In this document: in pieces, positions 51,650 through 60,445 of the stretch
How positions within the stretch are numbered: the stretch's first letter is position 1
Layout of the letters: the number at the start of each line of letters is the position of its first letter
Assembly: GCA_965221545.1 (NCBI GenBank)
Contig: OZ244901.1
Span: forward strand, 186,001-250,000
Origin: JAJEFO01 sp022819605
Lineage (GTDB): Bacteria; Pseudomonadota; Alphaproteobacteria; Rhodobacterales; Rhodobacteraceae
Reading direction: 5' to 3'
DNA: 64,000 nt
Made by a program: the position numbers and the translations under genes
Notes under the pieces: generated by a model
Seen by the model: the letters and a program-made list of their open reading frames with translations, nothing else
The model's database searches: none
What the model was told of the DNA's origin: nothing

Positions 51650-53299
51650 ATGACTACGAATAGAGGCCACGCAGCCGCCCTCATGCATGCGGAGGAATAT
51701 CGCAAGGGCAAGATCAGTCGCCGCGAGTTTCTGACCCGCGCGACGGCTCTGGGTGCCGCCACCTCGGCAGCATATGGGCTGATTGGAGCAGGCGCTCCTG
51801 TCCAGGCCAGTTCCCATGCAAGGATGGGTGGCACGATGCGCATCCAGATGGAGGTGCGAGCGCTGAAGGATCCACGCGTCTACGACTCGAGCCAGTTGGC
51901 GAACTACACGCGCGGCACATTGGAATACCTGGTCGAATACAACAATGACGGGTCGTTCAAGCCGATGTTGCTCGAAGGCTGGGAAGTCAACGATGATGCA
52001 ACTCAGTTCACGCTGCACGTCCGCCCGGGCGTAAAGTGGAACAACGGCGACGACTTCACGGCGGAAGACGTGGCTCGCAACATCATCGGGTGGGCTGACA
52101 GGTCTGTCGATGGCAACTCGATGGCCGGGCGCCTCGGAGTCTTGATCGCTCCAGATACAGGCAAGGTCATCGAAGGTTCGGTCGAAATCGTCGACAGCCT
52201 CACCGTTCGCCTGAACCTGCCCAGACCTGACATCACGGTCATTCCGGGAATGGCGGATTATCCGGCCGCCATCACGCACTCGTCGTTCAATGCCGATGAC
52301 GTGTTGAACGCCATTGGCACGGGGCCGTACCTAATGACGGAGCTTGAAGTCGGCGTGAAGGGGGTGATCAGCCGAAACGAAAGTCACCAATGGTGGGGTG
52401 AGGCGGTATTCGGCAAGCCAGCGTTGAACCGGATCGAGTTTATCGATTTCGGCACCGACCCGGCTGCCTGGCTGGCCGCCCTTGAGGCTGGCGAGGTGGA
52501 CTTCCTCTACGAGTCGGTCGGCGAATACATCGACATCATGGATGAACTTGGCTTCGAGAGATCAGAAGTGGTTACGGCGGCCACGATCGTGATCCGGCCG
52601 AATCAGCTTGCTGAAGTTGATGGACAGAAACCCTATGCTGACGTTCGAGTTCGCAGGGCGCTGCAGCTTGCCGTGGACAATTCGGTCTGCCTCGAGCGTG
52701 GCTACGGCAACCGTGGCGTCAAGGCAGAAAACCACCATGTCGCGCCGGTACACCCGGAATATGCCGAACTGCCGCCGATCGAGCGTGATGTCGCCCAAGC
52801 CCGTGCACTGATGGAAGATGCGGGCATGATGGATTATGAGCATGAGCTGGTGTCGATCCACGACGACATTCGAAAGAACACGACCAATGCTGTCGCTGCG
52901 CAGCTTCGCAACGCCGGATTCAAGGTGAACCGCAAGATTGTGCCGGGTGCGACATACTGGCCTAACTGGAACAAGTATCCGTACAGTTCGACAAGCTGGA
53001 ACCACCGACCACTGGGCATACAGATTCTCGCCCTGGCATATCGATCGGGCGAAGCGTGGAACGAGTTCGGTTGGGCGAATCCCGAATTCGACGCTCTTGT
53101 GGCAGAAGCTCAGGCGGTGGCGGATGCCGACAAGCGTCGCGTCGTCATGGCGAAGATCCAGAACCTCATGCAAGAAGAGGGAGTAACGGTGCTGCCTTTC
53201 TGGCGGTCGCTTTTCCGGCATGGAAAGCCGGGGCTTGTAGGCACGGACATGCACATCACCTTCGAGATTCATCACTACAAGCTTGGTTTCGCAGCCTGA
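51650..53299 (+). CDS. Solitary peptide/nickel-type ABC substrate-binding protein
   Basis: 549 aa, family 5. Twin-arginine-like signal KISRREFLTRATALGAATSAAYGLIGAGAPVQA. Family features: MLLEGWEVNDDATQFTLHVRPGVKWNNGDDFTAEDVARNI, IGTGPYLMTEL and PIERDVAQARALMEDAGM. No permease or ATPase gene accompanies it: upstream is the cysC pseudogene, downstream xthA. It may deliver ligand to one of the two neighbouring transporters or be left over from a third operon. Confidence 0.85.
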   Translation: MTTNRGHAAALMHAEEYRKGKISRREFLTRATALGAATSAAYGLIGAGAPVQASSHARMGGTMRIQMEVRALKDPRVYDSSQLANYTRGTLEYLVEYNNDGSFKPMLLEGWEVNDDATQFTLHVRPGVKWNNGDDFTAEDVARNIIGWADRSVDGNSMAGRLGVLIAPDTGKVIEGSVEIVDSLTVRLNLPRPDITVIPGMADYPAAITHSSFNADDVLNAIGTGPYLMTELEVGVKGVISRNESHQWWGEAVFGKPALNRIEFIDFGTDPAAWLAALEAGEVDFLYESVGEYIDIMDELGFERSEVVTAATIVIRPNQLAEVDGQKPYADVRVRRALQLAVDNSVCLERGYGNRGVKAENHHVAPVHPEYAELPPIERDVAQARALMEDAGMMDYEHELVSIHDDIRKNTTNAVAAQLRNAGFKVNRKIVPGATYWPNWNKYPYSSTSWNHRPLGIQILALAYRSGEAWNEFGWANPEFDALVAEAQAVADADKRRVVMAKIQNLMQEEGVTVLPFWRSLFRHGKPGLVGTDMHITFEIHHYKLGFAA

Positions 53300-53522
53300 C
53301 GCGTCGATCCGGGGCCGCATCCAAACAGATTCCCACTTTCCTTCGTCGCCGTTGGACAGGCACGGCATCGGGGAGGCCGGGCAATTCGATCCTGCACCAA
53401 TTGGAGCCGGAGCTGAGATAGTCTTGTCAGGTTCCGGCATCATGGCCGCTCATGCATAGGAATTCGTGCTTGACTTCGATGCCCCATTGCGGAAGGCGCA
53501 CCTATTCGGCAGGGAGACGCGG

Positions 53523-54311
53523 ATGACGTTCACGATCGCGACCTGGAACATCAATTCCGTTCGGCTCAGGGAAGGGCTTGTCTGCAAGCTCATGAAGAGC
53601 GAGCGGCCGGACATTCTGTGTCTTCAGGAGTGCAAGTCACCCGTCGAGAAGATCCCTGTCGACAGCTTCAAGCGCCTTGGCTACACGCACGTGGTGGCAA
53701 GGGGGCAGAAGGGATACAATGGCGTCGCGATCCTCTCGAAGCTCCCGATGGAAGACGCGGGCGATCGCGACTGGGCCGGGCTGGGCGACGCGCGTCACGT
53801 CGCGGGGCGGCTGGAGAACGGGGTCACGATTCACAACTTCTACGTTCCGGCGGGAGGCGACGTGCCCGACCGGGAGGCGAACCTGAAATTTGGCCAAAAA
53901 CTCGATTTCCTGACAGAAATGCGGGACGTGTTCCGCGAGGGTCCCCCGAAAAAGTCGATCCTTGTCGGCGACCTCAACATAGCGCCTCGCGAGGATGACG
54001 TCTGGAGTCACAGGCAGCTCCTGAAAGTCGTCAGCCACACGCCCATCGAAGTGGAGCATCTCGGCGAGGCACAGGACTCGGGCAGATGGGTGGACGTGAT
54101 CAGGCGAGACATCCCGGAAGGGCGTCTCTTCAGCTGGTGGTCCTACCGTGCGCGGGACTGGGATGCCGCTGACAAGGGGCGCCGGCTCGATCACATTTGG
54201 GCGACGCCGGACATCGCCGAAGCCGGGCATTCAAGCAGGATACTGCGTGCGGCCCGAGGCTGGGACAGGCCAAGCGACCATGCGCCGGTCTTTGCAGCAT
54301 TTGACTTGTGA
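53523..54311 (+). CDS. xthA: Exodeoxyribonuclease III XthA
   Basis: 262 aa AP endonuclease / 3'-exonuclease of base-excision repair. Motifs: ATWNINSVR (Asn9/11), LCLQECK (Glu36), YNGVAILSK, SILVGDLNIAPREDDVW, RLDHIWAT and PSDHAPV (catalytic His). ATG at 53523 gives the family length. Often near ftsK-lolA in relatives; here about 6 kb upstream of them. Confidence 0.93.
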   Translation: MTFTIATWNINSVRLREGLVCKLMKSERPDILCLQECKSPVEKIPVDSFKRLGYTHVVARGQKGYNGVAILSKLPMEDAGDRDWAGLGDARHVAGRLENGVTIHNFYVPAGGDVPDREANLKFGQKLDFLTEMRDVFREGPPKKSILVGDLNIAPREDDVWSHRQLLKVVSHTPIEVEHLGEAQDSGRWVDVIRRDIPEGRLFSWWSYRARDWDAADKGRRLDHIWATPDIAEAGHSSRILRAARGWDRPSDHAPVFAAFDL

Positions 54312-54736
54312 TTGATGCGGGACGGCACGCAGCAGGGGCTTTCCGGCGACAGGATTCAAGGAAGCATTGATGCGGGCACGGTTGCGCAAGATGCGCTGCG
54401 GCGGCAACCGGGAGCGGCGTTCAGTACCGGAGCCAGGATTCATGAGCCGGATCAGGGTCTTCCATGTCCTCTCGGAGCTGGATCATCCGGTCCTCGAACA
54501 AGACCGTTGGCGACATTGTCGGCAGGATGCCAAGGACGGTCGCCGCCATGCCCAGTTGCCAGAAGTCCCAGGCGAACGGCGGCAGCCCTGGTGCAGAAGG
54601 CTGCGAGAACAGCATCGCACAATCGCGGTGGCGGGTCGGGACCGGAATGGCGCGGCGATTCAGGAGTGCCCGCACCCCTTGGTTATCCGCCGCATGATCG
54701 CATATAAGATGCTGCAGCACCAATCCGGGGAAGAAC
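54312..54736. other. Intergenic stretch between xthA and cnoX-like gene
   Basis: About 425 bp. Apart from the small minus-strand frame at 54421-54615, no motif, RNA gene or clear terminator is seen. Confidence 0.4.
54421..54615 (-). CDS. Possible small protein, unsupported
   Basis: 64 codons from an ATG at 54615: PPFAWDFWQLGMAATVLGIL followed by a charged tail (MIQLREDMEDPDPAHESW). The DFWQLGM element with a hydrophobic helix recalls short hypothetical proteins of Rhodobacterales, but there is no ribosome-binding site and I cannot name a family. Could be real, a remnant or chance. Confidence 0.25.
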   Translation of the reverse strand: MLFSQPSAPGLPPFAWDFWQLGMAATVLGILPTMSPTVLFEDRMIQLREDMEDPDPAHESWLRY

Positions 54737-55651
54737 ATGCTAGAGTTCAATGGGGCGGGAACCGAACCGGCCGCCGACCTGATCAAGGACAGCACAGAAG
54801 CGACGTTCATGGCGGACGTGGTCGAGGCCAGCCAGACAGTGCCGGTGCTGGTGGATTTCTGGGCGCCTTGGTGCGGCCCATGCAAGCAGTTGACGCCGGA
54901 ACTCGAAGGCGCGGTCAGGAATGCCCGCGGAGCCGTTAGGCTGATAAAGGTCAATCTCGACGAGAACCAGGCCATTGCGGCACAGTTGCGCGTCCAGTCG
55001 ATCCCGATGGTCTATGCGTTTTGGCAAGGTCAGCCAATCGACGCCTTTCAGGGCGCGCTTCCGGCCTCGCAGGTGAAGGCCTTCATTGACCGCGTGATCA
55101 AGGCCGCAGGAAGTGAAAATGGCGGCAGCCTGTCGGACGCGGTGGGTTCGGCCGAAGAGATGCTGCAGGAAGGTGCGGTCGCCGATGCCGTGCAGGTATT
55201 CGCCGCGGTTCTCAAGGAAGATGCCTCGAATGCCGCCGCATATGCCGGACTCGTCAAGAGCTACCTTGCTCTCGACCAGGTCGAGCAGGCCGAGCAGCTG
55301 CTTTCGAATGTGCCGGAGCAACTGGCTGAGGCACCCGAGATCCACGCCGTGAAGGCGCAATTGCAGCTCGTGCTCCAGGCGGCCGATGCGGGACCTGTTG
55401 GCGAGTTGAGGGCGGCGGTCGAAGCCAGGCCGGACGATCACCAGGCACGCCTTGATCTGGCGCAGGCCCTCTACGCGTCGGGCAATGCCGAAGAGGCGAT
55501 CGAGACGCTGCTTGAACTCTTTCGTCGCGATGCGGACTGGAATGACGGTGCGGCAAAGGCGCAGCTCTTCACGATATTCGATGCGCTCAAGCCCGATGAT
55601 CCCCTCGTGCTGAACGGGCGCCGCAAGCTGTCTTCCATGATTTTTGCCTGA
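54737..55651 (+). CDS. CnoX/YbbN-like thioredoxin-TPR protein
   Basis: 304 aa. N-terminal thioredoxin domain with FWAPWCGPCKQL (Cys46, Cys49) and the cis-Pro in VQSIPMVYAF; C-terminal half of TPR-like helices (SVAEEML..., AAAYAGLVKSYLALDQVEQAEQLL, HQARLDLAQALYASGNAEEAIETLLELFRRD). This is the layout of CnoX (YbbN), a chaperone-redox protein that hands clients to GroEL. E. coli CnoX has lost the CGPC pair; this one keeps it, as do other alphaproteobacterial members. Operon with the next two genes. Confidence 0.86.
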   Translation: MLEFNGAGTEPAADLIKDSTEATFMADVVEASQTVPVLVDFWAPWCGPCKQLTPELEGAVRNARGAVRLIKVNLDENQAIAAQLRVQSIPMVYAFWQGQPIDAFQGALPASQVKAFIDRVIKAAGSENGGSLSDAVGSAEEMLQEGAVADAVQVFAAVLKEDASNAAAYAGLVKSYLALDQVEQAEQLLSNVPEQLAEAPEIHAVKAQLQLVLQAADAGPVGELRAAVEARPDDHQARLDLAQALYASGNAEEAIETLLELFRRDADWNDGAAKAQLFTIFDALKPDDPLVLNGRRKLSSMIFA

Positions 55652-55658
55652 GCGGGAG

Positions 55659-56318
55659 ATGGGCCAGGCGCCTCATAGGTTCTCGGCATCCGACCTGCCT
55701 GACACCGTTCCCGTATTTCCCTTGCCAGGTGCGCTGCTCCTGCCTCGGGCGCGCCTGCCCCTTCAGATCTTCGAGCCGCGCTATCTCGCGATGCTCGACG
55801 ATTCCATGAAGACCGCCGAACGCCTGATCGGCATGATCCAGCCGCGAGGGGGGAAGGCGGAGGGTGCCCCAATGCTCCACGCGATCGGGTGCGCCGGTCG
55901 CATCACGGCGTTCTCCGAGACTGACGACGGGCGGTACACGATCACGCTGACAGGAATTTCCCGGTTTCGGACACGGCAAGAGGTGGAGGGATTTTCGCCC
56001 TACCGGCGTTGCCAGGTGTCCTGGTCCGGGTTTGAACGCGATCTTGGCGGCGTCGAGAGCGACGCAGGTCTGGATCGAGAGAGGTTCTTTCCGCTGCTGC
56101 GGCAGTTCTTCGAAGCCGAGGAATTGCGCACGGACTGGGATTCGCTTGAGGATGCAGAGGACGAACTCCTTATCAACGCGTTGTCGATGCTTTGCCCTTT
56201 CAAGCCGGAGGACAAGCAGGCGCTCCTGGAGGCACCGTCGCTGGAGACCCGACGCGAGACGCTGGTAACGTTGATCGAGTTCGCAATGCGGGGCGGAGGC
56301 GAGGAGATGCTGCAATGA
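55659..56318 (+). CDS. LON N-terminal substrate-binding domain protein
   Basis: 219 aa. The N-terminal LON domain is recognised from VPVFPLPGALLLPRARLPLQIFEPRYLAMLDDSM and the later GCAGRITAFSETDDGRYTITLTGISRF. No ATPase or protease domain follows, so it is one of the stand-alone LON-domain proteins of unknown role. ATG at 55659 follows a GGGAG; 7 bp after cnoX-like. Confidence 0.85.
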   Translation: MGQAPHRFSASDLPDTVPVFPLPGALLLPRARLPLQIFEPRYLAMLDDSMKTAERLIGMIQPRGGKAEGAPMLHAIGCAGRITAFSETDDGRYTITLTGISRFRTRQEVEGFSPYRRCQVSWSGFERDLGGVESDAGLDRERFFPLLRQFFEAEELRTDWDSLEDAEDELLINALSMLCPFKPEDKQALLEAPSLETRRETLVTLIEFAMRGGGEEMLQ

Positions 56319-56497
56319 GCGACGAACCCGGGTTTGACCGACGCATGATCGAGGCGCTTGTCTGCCCCGAGACCCGAGCTCCGTTGAGCTATGATGCCGA
56401 TGCCCAGGAACTGGTTTCGCGGGCGGCACATCTGGCCTATCCCATACGTGACGGCATTCCGATCATGCTGGTGGACGAGGCGCGCAAGCTCGATTGA
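56315..56497 (+). CDS. Trm112 family protein
   Basis: 60 aa, UPF0434/Trm112 family (YcaR-like). IEALVCPETRAPLSYD and the conserved end LAYPIRDGIPIMLVDEAR are diagnostic. The first cysteine of the usual CP.C pair is kept but the second is Glu/Thr, as in many bacterial members. Overlaps the LON gene stop by 4 nt. Confidence 0.88.
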   Translation: MSDEPGFDRRMIEALVCPETRAPLSYDADAQELVSRAAHLAYPIRDGIPIMLVDEARKLD

Positions 56498-56512
56498 CTG
56501 CCTGGCTCCGGG

Positions 56513-57730
56513 TCAGAGTCCCTTTCCTCTCGACAGCCTCGGAAGATCCCCTGTCAGTCCCGCCGCTTCACGAATGAATGCCCGCCGGACGCCGGGAATT
56601 GCATTCGTCAACCCGAGGCCGACGTCGCGAAGCCCGCGCAGCAGTGCAAAGTCGTTCGAGAACAGGCGATTGAAGCCGTCTGTCGCTGCCGCCAGCGCCA
56701 TCGTATCGAAGCGGCGCCACTGCTCGTACCGCTTCAGGACTTCGGGTCGGCCGAAGTCCTCGCCGCGACGATTCGCGTCCGTGACGACCTCGGCAAGGGC
56801 CGCAACGTCCTTGAGCCCGGCGTTCAGTCCCTGCCCGGCAAGCGGATGCACGACATGCGCGGCATCCCCGGCAAGGGCCACGCGGTCAGCGATGAAGCGC
56901 TCGGCAATTGAGAGACGGAGTGGGTATGCAACGCGGCGGCCAGCCAGGGAAACTTGCCCAAGAAAGCTGCCGAAGCGTGGGCGAAGCTCGTCGAGATAGT
57001 CGCTTTCGTTCATCGCCTGAATCGATTCGGCACGTGCCGCCCTTTCGGTCCAGACGATCGAGGAGCGGTTTCCGGAGAGCGGCAGAATTGCGAGCGGTCC
57101 GGAGGGCATGAAGAACTGATGCGCGATGCCGAGATGCGGTTCTTCATGGGCAATTGTGCAGACCAAGGCCGTCTGCTCGTAGTTCCAGCCCATGCGTCCT
57201 ATCCCAGCGCGGACTGCAATCGGGCTGTTCTGGCCATCGCAACCGACGAGAAGCCGGACACGCCGTGTCTCGCCGGAACCCAGGACCACCAAGGCTCCAG
57301 CCCCGTCAGCACGGTGTTCGATGACGCGGTCGTCCATTTGCGTGACGCCCGACCTTTCGGCTGCCCTGAGCAATTCCGATCGCAGGTACCGATCTTCGAC
57401 CATGTATCCCATCGGGCCTTCCTCGATCTCGCCGTGATCGAACGTCAGCATGAGCGGCGACGGGCCCTCGCCGGCGCGACCGTCAGTGACCTTGATGCGC
57501 AGAATCGGCTGGACGTCTTTCAGCTGTGGCCAGACGTCGAGTGCCTGAAGCACGCGCATCGAGGAGATCGCGAATGCGTAGCTTCGGCCGTCGAAGTCGT
57601 CCGCCTTCCGTTCCGCGCGGGGTCGGGGTTCGACGAGCACTACGTGAAACCCCGCCGAAGCCAGGGCGAGCGCCGACGCAGTACCGTTGAGGCCACCGCC
57701 CGCAACAAGGATGTCGGCGTCAAAGTCCAT
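56513..57730 (-). CDS. UbiH/UbiF/COQ6-family FAD-dependent hydroxylase
   Basis: 405 aa flavin monooxygenase, likely in ubiquinone synthesis. FAD Rossmann motif ADILVAGGGLNGTASALALASAG at the start; the family's DGRSYAFAISSMRVLQAL; second FAD motif LAGDAAHVVHPLAGQGLNAGLKD. Which ring position it hydroxylates cannot be read. ATG at 57730 begins just before the fold; one 12 codons earlier is possible. Divergent from the amidase. Confidence 0.85.
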   Translation of the reverse strand: MDFDADILVAGGGLNGTASALALASAGFHVVLVEPRPRAERKADDFDGRSYAFAISSMRVLQALDVWPQLKDVQPILRIKVTDGRAGEGPSPLMLTFDHGEIEEGPMGYMVEDRYLRSELLRAAERSGVTQMDDRVIEHRADGAGALVVLGSGETRRVRLLVGCDGQNSPIAVRAGIGRMGWNYEQTALVCTIAHEEPHLGIAHQFFMPSGPLAILPLSGNRSSIVWTERAARAESIQAMNESDYLDELRPRFGSFLGQVSLAGRRVAYPLRLSIAERFIADRVALAGDAAHVVHPLAGQGLNAGLKDVAALAEVVTDANRRGEDFGRPEVLKRYEQWRRFDTMALAAATDGFNRLFSNDFALLRGLRDVGLGLTNAIPGVRRAFIREAAGLTGDLPRLSRGKGL

Positions 57731-57811
57731 GTCGGCATATGCACCGGTTCCTGCACCATTGTCCATGCGACAGACGGTGGCTACGGTGCCGTGAATCGAC
57801 AGGAGGAACCC

Positions 57812-59134
57812 GTGCAGGAATGGCTGACCATGCGCGCCGCTGATCTTGGGCGCGGAATCGGGACTGGCAAGATCGACCCGGCAGAGCTTGCCGAATCCTG
57901 CCTTGCCGCGATCGAGGCGCATCCCGTTGCGCCTCGCATATATGTACGCGTCACGGCCGATCGCGCGCGCGGCGAGGCGCTTGCGGCACGCGACAGGGCA
58001 AGAAGGGGCATGCGCCTTTCGCCCCTGGACGGGGTGCCGGTTTCCTGGAAGGACCTCTACGACATGTCAGGCGTTGCGACCGAGTCGGGCAGCAAGTTGC
58101 TGACGGATCGCATTGCCCGAAAGGATGCGGCGGTCGTGCGGAACGCGACCCGGGCCGGGCTGGTCTCTCTCGGCAAGACCCATCAGACGGAACTGGCGTT
58201 TTCGGGGCTTGGGCTGAATCCTGTCACCGAATCTCCGCCTTGCGTGAATGATCCCGAGGCCGTCTCCGGCGGCTCGTCTTCCGGCGCGGCCGCCTCGGTG
58301 GCGTTCGGGCTTGCGGCGGCGGGAATCGGTTCGGATACTGGCGGTTCAGTACGCATACCGTCCGCCTGGAACGACCTTGTCGGCCTGAAGACCGCGTGGG
58401 GACGCCTTTCGCTTGACGGTGTCGTGCCCCTTTGCCCTCGATTCGACACGGTTGGGCCGCTTTGCAGGTCGGTTGAGGATGCGGCGCTGCTGCTGGCTGC
58501 CCTCGAAGGGATCGGACCCGCAGATCTCGGCGAACCGTCGCTTTCGGGAGTCAAGCTTGCAGTGCTTCGCACGGCAGCGTTCGAGGGAATCGAGGATGAG
58601 CCGCGCGATGCGTTCGAGGGCGCAGTCGAGCGCCTTCGTTTCGCTGGTGCGCAGATTGATGACATCGAGGTTCCCGTGGTTGATGAAGCCATGGCGCTGG
58701 CCCCGATTCTCTTTCCCGCCGAAGCGTACGATACGTGGAAGGAGAAGATCGAAGCAGAGGGTGATCTCATGTATTCCCCTGTCAGAAAACGATTTTTGCA
58801 GGGCAGATCGATCAGTGCAGAAAGCTTGCGGACTGCGTGGAAGAATCTGGATGCGCTTCGAGGGACCTATCGGGACGCAACTGGAGGGTTCGATGCGCTG
58901 ATCCTGCCAAGCGTGCCGATTCGCCCGCCGAAGGCTGACGACTTGCTGGCGGATGAGGAGGCGTTCACGCGCGCGAACCTTCAGGCGCTCCAGAACACCC
59001 GGATCGGCAACCTGATGGGCCTTGCGGGGCTTACCCTGCCCGTCGGCGTGGCATCCTGCGGCTTGATGCTCCAGGGAACCGGTGAGGAGGACGTTCTCAG
59101 ATTGGGCCTCGCGGCGGAGACGGCCTTGTCCTGA
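57812..59134 (+). CDS. Amidase (AS family)
   Basis: 440 aa. The Ser-cisSer-Lys triad is visible: Lys80 in VPVSWKDLYD, Ser near 156 in AVSGGSSSGAAAS, and nucleophile Ser179 in GSDTGGSVRIPSAW. GTG start at 57812 with AGGAGG 5 nt before it. Not GatA: no gatB/gatC nearby and the sequence is the generic alphaproteobacterial amidase type. The substrate is unknown. Confidence 0.87.
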   Translation: MQEWLTMRAADLGRGIGTGKIDPAELAESCLAAIEAHPVAPRIYVRVTADRARGEALAARDRARRGMRLSPLDGVPVSWKDLYDMSGVATESGSKLLTDRIARKDAAVVRNATRAGLVSLGKTHQTELAFSGLGLNPVTESPPCVNDPEAVSGGSSSGAAASVAFGLAAAGIGSDTGGSVRIPSAWNDLVGLKTAWGRLSLDGVVPLCPRFDTVGPLCRSVEDAALLLAALEGIGPADLGEPSLSGVKLAVLRTAAFEGIEDEPRDAFEGAVERLRFAGAQIDDIEVPVVDEAMALAPILFPAEAYDTWKEKIEAEGDLMYSPVRKRFLQGRSISAESLRTAWKNLDALRGTYRDATGGFDALILPSVPIRPPKADDLLADEEAFTRANLQALQNTRIGNLMGLAGLTLPVGVASCGLMLQGTGEEDVLRLGLAAETALS

Positions 59135-59257
59135 CATCGCCCAAAAGCCACAGATTTTCTGCTCGCCTGCCAAAGTTCTCATTTGGCGTGGACCGGCACG
59201 ACTTCTCCGGCTATTCTTCCGGAAACGGGGCGAAATGACCCCGGCATTGAGGCAGAG

Positions 59258-60436
59258 ATGGAACTTCCCGAGCGGTTTGCGAACCTTCCGGACTATACAT
59301 GGCCGCGCCTGCGGGCTCTTCTGGATTCGCACCTGCCAGGAGGGGACGTAGTCAATCTGGCGATCGGCGAGCCTCGGCATGCCTTTCCCGAATTCGTGAG
59401 CGAGACAATTTCGGCGCATGCAGAGGACTTTGGCCGGTATCCGCCGAACCACGGCTCGCCCGAGCTTCTGTCCGCGATTGCAGGCTGGATTGAACGACGC
59501 TTTGGCGTTGCGCTGGACGAGAACCGGCTGATGGTTCTCAACGGGACGCGAGAAGGGCTGTTTTCCGCCTCCATCGCGCTTTGCCCCGAAGCGAAGGGCG
59601 GCAGGCGCCCGTTCGTTCTGATCCCGAACCCGTTCTACCAAGCCTACATGACTGGCGCGCTGGCCGCCGGCGCGGACCCCGTCTTTCTGCCTGCAACCCG
59701 GGAGACAGGGTTCCTTCCGGATCTCGACGCGATTGACCGGGATGTGCTGGAGCGCACGGCGGCGTTCTATTTCTGCTCGCCGGCAAATCCCCAGGGCGCG
59801 GTCGCTTCCCGCGACTATTGGAAGGCGGTCTTGGCGCTGGCCGAAAGGCATGACTTTCGGGTCTTCGCCGACGAGTGCTATTCGGAGATCTGGCGTTCCG
59901 AGAGGCCGGTCGGGGCCCTTGAGGTCGCCGCCGAAATGGACTCGGACCCCGAGCGGTTGTTCGTCTTTCATTCGTTGTCCAAGCGATCGAACCTGCCAGG
60001 GCTGCGCTCCGGATTCGTGGCCGGCGGCGCAAAGGGCATCGCCGAAATCAGGCAGTTGCGCTCCTATGCGGGCGCGCCGTTGCCCGGTCCGGTCCAGCGG
60101 GCTTCCGCACGGGTCTGGGATGACGAGAAGCATGTCGAGGCCAGTCGGCAGCGATACGTACGCAAGTACGAAATGGCCGACCGCATCCTTGAAGGCGTCG
60201 AAGACTATGTCTCGCCACCTGCCGGCTTTTTCCTTTGGCTGCCCGTGCAGGACGGTGAGGATGCAGCGTTGAGACTCTGGCGCGAGTCAGGCGTACGCGT
60301 GCTTCCCGGCGCCTATCTGGCCTCGGGCAGAAACGGGGCGAATCCCGGTGCCGGCTACATCCGGGTGGCAATGGTCGCTGACGAACCGGAACTTGAGCGC
60401 GGATTGGAGGAACTCCGCAACCGCCTATGCATGTGA
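59258..60436 (+). CDS. Class I/II PLP-dependent aminotransferase
   Basis: 392 aa, fold type I. PLP lysine K242 in FHSLSKRSNLPGLRSGF; NPFYQAY, FCSPANPQGAVAS and VFADECYSEI line the cofactor site; final Arg in IRVAMV. Resembles the DapC-like (succinyldiaminopimelate) and valine-pyruvate-type enzymes, but I do not choose between them. Ten bp before ftsK. Confidence 0.85.
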   Translation: MELPERFANLPDYTWPRLRALLDSHLPGGDVVNLAIGEPRHAFPEFVSETISAHAEDFGRYPPNHGSPELLSAIAGWIERRFGVALDENRLMVLNGTREGLFSASIALCPEAKGGRRPFVLIPNPFYQAYMTGALAAGADPVFLPATRETGFLPDLDAIDRDVLERTAAFYFCSPANPQGAVASRDYWKAVLALAERHDFRVFADECYSEIWRSERPVGALEVAAEMDSDPERLFVFHSLSKRSNLPGLRSGFVAGGAKGIAEIRQLRSYAGAPLPGPVQRASARVWDDEKHVEASRQRYVRKYEMADRILEGVEDYVSPPAGFFLWLPVQDGEDAALRLWRESGVRVLPGAYLASGRNGANPGAGYIRVAMVADEPELERGLEELRNRLCM

Positions 60437-60445
60437 GGCAAGGAC

